From contig JAYWLB010000021.1 of the NCBI GenBank assembly GCA_035967665.1, positions 1 to 64,000 on the forward strand: DNA of 64,000 bases. The letters are read 5' to 3'. Origin of the DNA: Arctic95D-9 sp035967665 (GTDB lineage Bacteria; Verrucomicrobiota; Verrucomicrobiia; Verrucomicrobiales; DEV007). Numbering within the stretch: the first letter of the stretch is position 1; each line of letters opens with the position of its first letter. A program made the position numbers and the translations under genes. The notes under the pieces are model-generated. The model saw only the letters and a program-made list of their open reading frames with translations. It was not told the origin of the DNA and ran no database searches. This document shows, in pieces, positions 52,686 to 59,411 of the stretch.

Positions 52686-54466
52686 GACCAGCTGACCTTG
52701 AAGTGTTTAAACCAGTGCTTCAGCGCTGCCAATCGGAAAAGGAGGCTTTGTTCTGCCTCGTTGGCGGGGGTGTCACGAGTGATTAGATTTCGTATCATGT
52801 CAGGGTCGAGGATGGCCCCGGCCAAATCGAGTGTTCCGTCGAGATCACTCCGGAGTTCCTCCCGGAATGCCCGCCACCCCAGAGGTGGTTTTGGCAGGGC
52901 GGATTTGGTTCGGGTTCTGATCGCTTCCGGTAGAAGTCCATTGGATGCGTCTCTTAAAAATGATTTCTCTCTGCCGTTTTGAAATCCTAAAACGGGAGGG
53001 ACGCTCTCAGCGAAAGCGAGGAGCTCGGTATCGCCGAAGGGGACCCGCGCTTCAAGGCTGTGAGCCATGGAGTGGATGTCGCCGTTGTGAAGGAGGCGGG
53101 GAAGCCAGCGTTTTACGATCAGATAGGTTGTCGCGCCACGTCTGCCTTCGGCGCTGTCCCAGTTGTGCTCGCTGCCGGCAACGAGGGCACGGTATTTCTC
53201 ATCGAAGTGGGCGATTGGATCGCTCATGACACTGCGCCGAATGGGAGCGGCAAACCGATCTTTAAATATTTGTGAAGGGCTGCGGCAAGCCTCGTCACTG
53301 AGGAGAAACTGGTAGCCGTAATGCGTTTCGTCGGCGGCGTCTCCGACGAGAATCGCCTTGTATTGTCCCGCTGCGACGCGTGCGAGGCTGTGTTGCGCGA
53401 GTTCCTGTTCCCAGGCGGGCAGGGCATCGTTTGTCCTCGCCACTTCTTTTAAGAGGTCGTTGATCGACCGGTCGGCGACGGGCACGAATTCAAGATCGAC
53501 CCCGATTTCGCGGGCGGCCTCCCGGGCAAAAGGGCAGTCGTCTGAAATGACGATTCCCGAGTGGTCAGTGTCGAATTTTTCATGACCGTCAAATGCGATC
53601 GAGAAGGCTTTGAGATTGTGGTGTCCGAGGCGCTTTGCCTGGGCGGTGATCAGGGTGGAGTCGAAGCCGCCGCTGAGATAAGTTCCGACGGGAACATCCG
53701 AGGTAAGGGCCCGTTCGACGGCCTTCGGGAGAATCGTATGGAGTCCGTTGAGATCGGGGAGTTCCTTCCCATTGATCCAGCGATCGGGTTGATCGAAGAA
53801 ATTGGTCCAGGTTTCGAGCTGAAGTCCGTCCCGTGAAATCCTGAGGCATTCCCCCGGTTGAAGGTATTCGATATCCTGAAAGGGCGAGGTCGAAACGCCG
53901 CTGAAGCAGGGTGCGACGAGATACTCGAGGATCGCTTCGAGCTCGGCCCGGGGAGCCGTCTCAGGAAGGGGGAGAAGGGCCTTGGCTTCTGATGCGAATG
54001 CGAAGGTCCCGTTCTTGAAGCGGTAGGCGAGGGGCTTGATCCCGAGAGCGTCGCGGGCTGCGAAACCAGTCCGGCTTTCGCGGTCCCAGACGAAGAATAC
54101 GAACATGCCGTTGAGGCGTGAAAGGCAATTTTTCCCCCACCGGGTCCAGGCGGCGAGGAGAACTTCGGTGTCGCTTTCGGTTTGAAACGGGTAATCCGGT
54201 CTCAGTTCATTGCGAAGTTCCCTGTAGTTGTATATTTCCCCGTTGAATACGAGCACGTAGCGACCGGTCGGGTCGGCAATGGGTTGGCGGCCTCCTTCGA
54301 GGTCAATTAACGCGAGGCGCCGATGAGAAAGAGCTACTCCGGGGTCCTGCCAATGGCCTTCACTGTCGGGCCCCCGGTGCGCAAGGGTCTCCGACATCTG
54401 AAGCGATGCCGAAAGGAGCGATTCGGCCGGGCGGTCCCAATCGACTATTCCGGCGACAGCGCACAT
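52682..54466 (-). CDS. Class II amidotransferase / asparagine synthase homologue (cluster gene 4)
   Basis: Two-domain protein resembling AsnB. I place the start at the ATG at 54466 (Cys at position 2: MCAVAGIVDW) because that Cys is the glutaminase nucleophile and a strong Shine-Dalgarno (GAGGAGG) precedes it; an upstream ATG at 54592 would bury the Cys. The N-terminal glutaminase has LSHRRLALIDL and VFNGEIYNYRELR. The synthase domain has SGGFDSTLITAQ. The usual GDGADELFGGY is replaced by VGDAADETHYGYQ. This suggests altered acceptor specificity, as in beta-lactam or other amide-forming relatives. It overlaps the previous gene by 22 bp. Confidence 0.85.
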   Translation of the reverse strand: MCAVAGIVDWDRPAESLLSASLQMSETLAHRGPDSEGHWQDPGVALSHRRLALIDLEGGRQPIADPTGRYVLVFNGEIYNYRELRNELRPDYPFQTESDTEVLLAAWTRWGKNCLSRLNGMFVFFVWDRESRTGFAARDALGIKPLAYRFKNGTFAFASEAKALLPLPETAPRAELEAILEYLVAPCFSGVSTSPFQDIEYLQPGECLRISRDGLQLETWTNFFDQPDRWINGKELPDLNGLHTILPKAVERALTSDVPVGTYLSGGFDSTLITAQAKRLGHHNLKAFSIAFDGHEKFDTDHSGIVISDDCPFAREAAREIGVDLEFVPVADRSINDLLKEVARTNDALPAWEQELAQHSLARVAAGQYKAILVGDAADETHYGYQFLLSDEACRSPSQIFKDRFAAPIRRSVMSDPIAHFDEKYRALVAGSEHNWDSAEGRRGATTYLIVKRWLPRLLHNGDIHSMAHSLEARVPFGDTELLAFAESVPPVLGFQNGREKSFLRDASNGLLPEAIRTRTKSALPKPPLGWRAFREELRSDLDGTLDLAGAILDPDMIRNLITRDTPANEAEQSLLFRLAALKHWFKHFKVSWS

Positions 54467-55485
54467 GGCTCCTCCTCTCTGAGATGGCTTTGTTTCAATA
54501 GATCGAGCGTGATCCTGAAAGTGCTTTCGCGATCGCTCAAATGAGTCAACGCTGCCCCGTAGCGTGAAAGGTCCATCGGCGGCGTGAAGCACGGTCTCTT
54601 TGCTTGATGCATGAAGTCCTCCGGCAGGTATGACATGGCGAGTTCACGAATGACCCGTTTGTCAGGATCGGCGCCTCTCGACTGGATCGAATGGATTACC
54701 GGTGGGGAGAGAAACGGGCAAACGAGTTCGATACTGTGATCTTTGAAAAGGGGAGAAAGAAGAGGAAGGTAGTCGTATGCGATTTTCCTCGCGGCAATCT
54801 GGTCGGCTCCGTCTCCGGTGATGCACGAAGTATAGCCGCGTTTCTGAAGCTCACGGGCGAAGAGCCATTTGGAAACCGGGTGGAGGTTGTAGAGCGGCAC
54901 TTCGCAGGCGGAAATGACTGCGGGTAGATTCGCGATGAAGGATTCCCCGCTCACTTCGAACACTTCGACTTCACCAAAACCAAGGCCCTCAGCGAGTCGC
55001 AGAGTGGCCTCCCCTTCGCAATATCCGGGGAGGTGGCTGACGAGTGTTGCGACGCGGGGCGGGTGTCCCTGTATTTCCCGAAGAAGGCACGCTAGAAGAA
55101 AGGAATCAATCCCGCCGCTTAGTGCAATGATAGGTCTTTCTGAGTATTCAAGGTGGGCGGTGATCGATTTAATGAGGGCCTCCTTGAGAGGGAGGAGATC
55201 CCGGGGCGGTGACGAGTTGTCTCCGAGGGGAAATCGCCGGCGGATGTGCTCGAAACAGGTTGAGTGTTCCCCGACTGATCCGGTGCGGAAAGCTTCGACA
55301 CCATCTTCGCTGAGGAGGCGAAGATGCGGAGGCATCTGAGAGAGGAGTTCCTCTATACGTTCAGCGTCCCCGGCTGTCGAATCAGTGTGATACCTCGGCT
55401 GGAGATAGTCGCTGTCAGGGGGCGGGCAAGCTGGCATTGTCTCGATAGAGTTGGCGTCGGAGTGTTTGCTCCGCGATAAGTTCAT
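54445..55485 (-). CDS. Stand-alone asparagine-synthase-like PP-loop protein (cluster gene 3)
   Basis: Protein of 346 residues that contains only the synthase half of an asparagine synthetase. The PP-loop ATP-binding motif is ALSGGIDSFLLACLLR, and CITGDGADQIAARKIAYDYLPLL follows. No N-terminal glutaminase Cys domain is present, and residues 1-90 are not recognisable. The start may be the ATG at 55437 instead of 55485, since the overlap with the radical SAM gene would then be 23 bp. It may form a complex with the next, full-length homologue or act on a different acceptor. Such split/duplicated pairs occur in amide-forming natural-product pathways. Confidence 0.8.
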   Translation of the reverse strand: MNLSRSKHSDANSIETMPACPPPDSDYLQPRYHTDSTAGDAERIEELLSQMPPHLRLLSEDGVEAFRTGSVGEHSTCFEHIRRRFPLGDNSSPPRDLLPLKEALIKSITAHLEYSERPIIALSGGIDSFLLACLLREIQGHPPRVATLVSHLPGYCEGEATLRLAEGLGFGEVEVFEVSGESFIANLPAVISACEVPLYNLHPVSKWLFARELQKRGYTSCITGDGADQIAARKIAYDYLPLLSPLFKDHSIELVCPFLSPPVIHSIQSRGADPDKRVIRELAMSYLPEDFMHQAKRPCFTPPMDLSRYGAALTHLSDRESTFRITLDLLKQSHLREEEPCALSPE

Positions 55486-56278
55486 CTCTTTTCAACTGGT
55501 GGTGCGGTTGTGAAGGAGCATCACCTCCGAGGCATAGGCGACAGGTTTCGAGTGGTGTCTTTCCTACAAGGTATTCGAGGATCTGCCCGGCAAGATCAGG
55601 GTCGTCCGAAAGTGGAATGCCATCTTCGAGGTAGGGCGAATCTTCAAGTCCCGAGACGCTGTGCACATGTGAGGGGCGCGTGCAGGTGTAGAATCGATCA
55701 TGGGCGATGAGATGACAACTGCGCCGCAGCCAGCAGGTTTCGTATATCGCCTGCGTTTCCGCTTCGCCTGCCCGGAGGTCGTCACGGTCCATTCCCACGA
55801 AGTTGTCCTGGGTCTTCCAGTTGAGTTCGACCTCGTGTTCGCGGGCCTTTTCTTTGATTGCCTCAATGGTGGTTTCAGGGAGGGGGGGATCCGGGTAAAG
55901 TGAGATCGTCATGTGATCGACGAGATTCCAATATTCGTCTTTCATGCGGGGGAGCAGGAATCCATTGGAGGTGACCGAAAGGCTCGGGGCAACATCGGCG
56001 GCTCTGGCAATCTCCAGACATTTGACGATGTCAGGATGCAGAAGGGGTTCCCCGCCCACCAGTTTTAACCGGCGCGGCGCGATCGCTTTACCGATGTGGC
56101 TTAGCTGCCGTTTCATGTCATCGGGGTTGTATAAACTTTTCGCGGAAATAGGAGACAGTGAACAGCATCCCCAGCAACGCAGGTTGCAGTGGTCAACAAT
56201 GTGGACTTCGAGAGAACGGGTTTGAATTCGTCCGTTGGCGATCTCGTAGTGTTCATTCGGATTGATGTCTGTTTTCAT
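55415..56278 (-). CDS. Radical SAM protein with C-terminal Cys cluster (cluster gene 2)
   Basis: Radical SAM enzyme of 287 residues. The [4Fe-4S] motif is C31-x3-C35-x2-C38 in VDHCNLRCWGCCSLSP. SAM-binding follows in LKLVGGEPLLHPDIVKCLEI and SVTSNGFLLPRM. C-terminal cysteines (182, 188, 199, 246, 249) could bind auxiliary clusters, SPASM-like. This variant of the motif (CNLxCxxC with a following S-P) is familiar to me from proteins near polysaccharide or glycan clusters, not from RiPP maturases. No precursor peptide gene is seen. The start overlaps the chorismatase stop by ATGA. Confidence 0.85.
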   Translation of the reverse strand: MKTDINPNEHYEIANGRIQTRSLEVHIVDHCNLRCWGCCSLSPISAKSLYNPDDMKRQLSHIGKAIAPRRLKLVGGEPLLHPDIVKCLEIARAADVAPSLSVTSNGFLLPRMKDEYWNLVDHMTISLYPDPPLPETTIEAIKEKAREHEVELNWKTQDNFVGMDRDDLRAGEAETQAIYETCWLRRSCHLIAHDRFYTCTRPSHVHSVSGLEDSPYLEDGIPLSDDPDLAGQILEYLVGKTPLETCRLCLGGDAPSQPHHQLKRDELIAEQTLRRQLYRDNASLPAP

Positions 56279-57384
56279 GTAGTGACTCCTTCGATTTCAA
56301 TGAGTAGATCTTCCCGGCAGATATCGGCTTCGACGAGATGGTAAGAGGTTCCTTCAGGAAAGGCCGCCCTTAAAACAGGCGTCAACTCGTCTGCAGTATC
56401 GCGGTTGCGCAGGAAGACTTTCAAATGTTGAGGTGGTTTCACCGGGGCATGCTTTTCATTCTGAACGCTCTCGATCAGAGTTTTAATTCGTGCTGCCGTT
56501 TCATAAACCTGTGCTGAGAGGTCCGCGGTATGAATTGACCGGTGACCGGCGATGCTGGCAGTTCCCGAGAGCCAGAGATGGTTGCCCGCGAAAAGGCTTC
56601 GTGAGAACGACGGGGAGGCGGGGCCATATTGACGCGGATAGGCGTAAGCACTGATTTGCTCTGGATTCTCGAAGGTTTCGCCCTTCGCTTTTCCTGCAAT
56701 GAAACTGATTTGAAATCGATTATCGCGGGTGCCTACTGCGCTGGCGGCCGGTAATTGCCCGCCCGGTAGCTTCCCTTCGGTGACGAGGGCACTGTGTCTG
56801 CCAAGGCAGAATTGCATGTAGTGATCAAGGTCGTTTTCTCTTTCGTGAATGTCAGGTATCACATTCCAGCATCTCCAGAGATGTAGATGGTTTAATCTCC
56901 GGAGCGCATCGAGAATGGCTCGATAGGCCCGCAGTGTTGTCTCTTCTACCAGTCCGGGTGAAGGGAGGGGCGTCTCCCAGTGACCGAAGGCAAAATCCCC
57001 GGTGTGAGAGATGCTGAGTTCAGCGTTTTGACTGCGGGCTATGGCGGGGAATCCGGATTCATTCCGGAAGCGGTAGAGTTCCACCCATGATTCGGTCTTA
57101 ACGGGTTGCAGGTTGCTGATGTGTTCATGCGAATTGAGTTCAGATAGCCTTTCCCGTTCCGAAGTGAAGATGGCTGCACCCAGTATTCGATCCGCGTCGG
57201 TAGTGCGGATTTCCCAATAGTCTCTGAGTGCCATGACTTCAAAGACCGGTTCAAAAGGTGGCATAGTCGATTCAGCCCGTTCGTCCATGAGATGACCTCC
57301 GGAAGAGGGAGGGTTCCCACGTTCACGGCTGGTTGGAGGGAATGGAATAGTGCTCATGATAGTCTGGATCCCGGGCGGAAACAT
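56275..57384 (-). CDS. Chorismatase-like enzyme (FkbO/Hyg5/XanB2 family; cluster gene 1)
   Basis: Protein of 369 residues (343 to 360 if ATG at 57357 is used). The central and C-terminal region matches the chorismatase fold: YRAILDALRRLNHLHLWRCWNVIPDIHE, YMQFCLGRHSAL, LPAASAVGT, ENPEQISAYAYPRQYGPASPSFSRS and LWLSGTASIAGHRSIHTADLSAQVYET. Chorismatases hydrolyse chorismate to pyruvate plus dihydroxycyclohexadienoate or hydroxybenzoate. XanB2 supplies 3- and 4-hydroxybenzoate, and FkbO or Hyg5 make polyketide starters. The product type cannot be told by eye. As the first gene of the operon it sets a likely aromatic starting unit. Confidence 0.85.
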   Translation of the reverse strand: MFPPGIQTIMSTIPFPPTSRERGNPPSSGGHLMDERAESTMPPFEPVFEVMALRDYWEIRTTDADRILGAAIFTSERERLSELNSHEHISNLQPVKTESWVELYRFRNESGFPAIARSQNAELSISHTGDFAFGHWETPLPSPGLVEETTLRAYRAILDALRRLNHLHLWRCWNVIPDIHERENDLDHYMQFCLGRHSALVTEGKLPGGQLPAASAVGTRDNRFQISFIAGKAKGETFENPEQISAYAYPRQYGPASPSFSRSLFAGNHLWLSGTASIAGHRSIHTADLSAQVYETAARIKTLIESVQNEKHAPVKPPQHLKVFLRNRDTADELTPVLRAAFPEGTSYHLVEADICREDLLIEIEGVTT

Positions 57385-57396
57385 TCAGTTCACAGG

Positions 57397-57425
57397 ATGA
57401 TAATGTAAAAAATACACTAAGTAAA
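57397..57425 (-). promoter_or_regulatory. Candidate promoter of the eight-gene cluster
   Basis: On the minus strand TTTACT (57420-57425) and TATCAT (57397-57402) are spaced by exactly 17 bp, just upstream of the chorismatase gene. The flanking 57385-57450 is AT-rich. The boxes are a sigma-70-like match only. A role for the adjacent ECF sigma factor is not shown by this motif. Confidence 0.45.
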
Positions 57426-57590
57426 GAACGTTTATATTTTCAATGGCAGTTTGAAGGTTCCCGGATGCCTCTGGCATAACAATCAGGAGGGAAACAGCTG
57501 GCGGTTGGCTCATTCAGGGAGTTGTCACAAAGTACGTATCGGGCTCTTTACTCACTTGCTATTCAGGTTGCTGTTTGGTATACAAAAACT

Positions 57591-58322
57591 GTGGATTTTA
57601 AGAATACTACTATTCGATCGTTTCCTGCAACCCGTTGGTCATTGATTGCTGAGGTAGCGGATCAGGATCCTGTGAAAAAGGCAAAGGCGCTGGAGGAGTT
57701 GTGCAGGGTCTACTGGCCTCCTGTATATGCTTTTATCCGTTCGAAAGGGGCTAACCAGGCGGAGGCAGAGGATCTGACTCAGGGATTTTTTCTGAGCTTT
57801 CTCGCTCGTGATGACTTCTCAAAAGCGTCCCGGGAGTGTGGAAAGCTGAGAACCTATATGCTGCGCTCTGTTCAGAACTTTATGAACAATGACTGGCGGA
57901 GTCGTCAGTGCCTTAAGAGGGGTGGCGGGGTCGAGGTGTTGTCCATCGATATTGAATACGAAGACGGTCACGGCAAGTTTATTGAACCGACCGAAAAGGA
58001 TACTCCGGAGTCGATTTTTGATCGTCAATGGGCCATTACGATTCTTCACAATGTTCTTGAGGCACTCGAGCAGCGATACGAGGCGAAGGGCCAGGGAAGT
58101 CTTTTCCAGGCGCTTCGCCACGTGATTTCCACTGGCGAAACCGGTGCCTCATACGCAGAAGTGGCGAAGTCTGAGGGAATGACAGAAAACGCGGTAAAGG
58201 TTGCTGCGCATCGCTTGCGAAACCGATACGCCACTTTGCTTAGAAAAACGGTTTCAGACACTTTGCTGGAAGGTGGTGGAACCGGTAAGGAGTTGGAGGA
58301 ACTGATGGCGGCTTTTGAGTGA
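57591..58322 (+). CDS. ECF-type RNA polymerase sigma factor
   Basis: Alternative sigma factor of about 243 residues. Region 2 starts TIRSFPATRWSLIAEVADQDPVKKAKALEELCRVYWPPVYAFIRSKG and continues EDLTQGFFLSFLARDDF and LRTYMLRSVQNFMNNDWR. Region 4 is YAEVAKSEGMTENAVKVAAHRLRNRYATLLR. I choose the GTG at 57591 because homology starts there; the frame extends back to 57522. This pattern, with a W-P-P-V-Y motif, is typical of Planctomycetes/Verrucomicrobia ECF factors whose genes stand next to Ser/Thr kinases. It is divergent from the chorismatase operon across about 210 bp. Confidence 0.87.
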   Translation: MDFKNTTIRSFPATRWSLIAEVADQDPVKKAKALEELCRVYWPPVYAFIRSKGANQAEAEDLTQGFFLSFLARDDFSKASRECGKLRTYMLRSVQNFMNNDWRSRQCLKRGGGVEVLSIDIEYEDGHGKFIEPTEKDTPESIFDRQWAITILHNVLEALEQRYEAKGQGSLFQALRHVISTGETGASYAEVAKSEGMTENAVKVAAHRLRNRYATLLRKTVSDTLLEGGGTGKELEELMAAFE

Positions 58323-58481
58323 GTCGGGTTCGCTGCTCTGTGCGGATTGGTTGAGATGTCATTCGGTGGTAACCTTTTTTGAATAATAGTATAGAGAAGG
58401 AAGGGGGATAGAAGGTTCGTGACGGCATTGCTTCACTGATCATCTGTTCCCGACCGGCCCATGTCTGATACGATGCTTTAA

Positions 58482-58646
58482 TTGATTGCCGACGACTCCA
58501 GACTCTGTCCCGAATGCGGCGCTGAGATACCCCCTGCCGCTCCGGCCGGAATGTGTCCGCGATGCCTTTTGAATCAGAATGTGATCCTTTCGCCATTAGA
58601 GGCAGAGGATGAATCAGATGAATCGACGGAAGAAGCCGCCCCATAA
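58482..58646 (+). pseudogene. Truncated zinc-ribbon N-terminus of a Ser/Thr kinase (remnant)
   Basis: A 54-residue frame opening with TTG encodes a CPECG...CPRCL zinc ribbon (RLCPECGAEIPPAAPAGMCPRCLL), then an acidic stretch and a stop. In this lineage that ribbon is the N-terminal signature of protein kinases that follow ECF sigma genes, where it continues into a kinase domain. Here no kinase domain follows within 200 bp. A different frame downstream reads PPHNLPGLDVPQTERLTRIEAPGFS before a stop, suggesting frame decay. It therefore appears to be a deleted or decayed kinase gene. Confidence 0.5.
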
Positions 58647-58862
58647 TCTTCCGGGACTCGACGTGCCTCAGACTGAGAGGCTGACTCGTATTGAGGCTCC
58701 CGGTTTTTCGTAGGGCAGGCTTTTGCTTTGCCTCGCCTCGCAATCCGTCTCCCGCACAGCCGGTCCAGGCTGGCGGGCATTAGATAAAAAGAACTTTCCT
58801 CCGGCGACCGTGGCGTTGCCTTGCTTGGAAAGTCCTCGTTGGGCTAATCTCGCAGGTGTTAT

Positions 58863-59267
58863 TCACTCCGCCTCGAGCGACCAGGCTTCTATCTCTTCAT
58901 CGAGAAAAACACCATCGAGGGCTTCCTGTGCCCAGTGCTGACTGTCGGTCTGACGGCGCAGCATGCGGGCAGCGAGGACCTGCACGGCGGGTATTTCGCT
59001 CCAAATCGTTTGCGCGAGGCAACGCCAGTGTTCGCCGGGGCGAAAGCGTTTCAGGTTGCCGGCCTGCTCATGACAGTTTTCACAGAGAAAGAGGCAGCGA
59101 TCCACTTCCGGATCACCTTTCGATTCCGGTGGGATTTCAAAAACGGAAAGCGCGGCTCCCGTCGTTTCGCAGAGTTCGCATTTCGAGCGCGAGCGCCTTG
59201 CGAGTTCTTTGCCGAACGACTTGATAATCGCAACCCTCTCCTGATTTGCCTGATAGCCTTTTGCCAT
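58863..59267 (-). CDS. PhnA-like zinc-ribbon protein
   Basis: Small protein of about 134 residues related to PhnA/YjdM. The ATG at 59267 is preferred: it begins MAKGYQANQERVAIIKSFGKELARRSRSKCELC, giving the normal PhnA start, whereas the frame extends 33 residues upstream without homology. Cys pairs CELC and CENC supply a zinc site, followed by SVFEIPP. The C-terminal half is acidic (LDEEIEAWSLEAE). PhnA was named for phosphonate growth but its real function is unresolved. It is the neighbour of the NERD helicase, on the same strand, after a 145-bp gap. Confidence 0.82.
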   Translation of the reverse strand: MAKGYQANQERVAIIKSFGKELARRSRSKCELCETTGAALSVFEIPPESKGDPEVDRCLFLCENCHEQAGNLKRFRPGEHWRCLAQTIWSEIPAVQVLAARMLRRQTDSQHWAQEALDGVFLDEEIEAWSLEAE

Positions 59268-59411
59268 ACTGGACCTTATACCAACTTGCCGAAAACTCCG
59301 GCGAAATGAATCTTGCCCGGAGTATAGTTTCCGCTGAATGGATGGGACCGGGTCTCGTTCCGCCACGTGGAGACGAAGGGGAATTCCATTGATTTAAAGG
59401 CCGGATTCTCT

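Noticed and set aside
48897..57384. RiPP cluster with a precursor peptide
   Set aside because: No small peptide gene was found in or beside the operon; the genes overlap too tightly to hide one.
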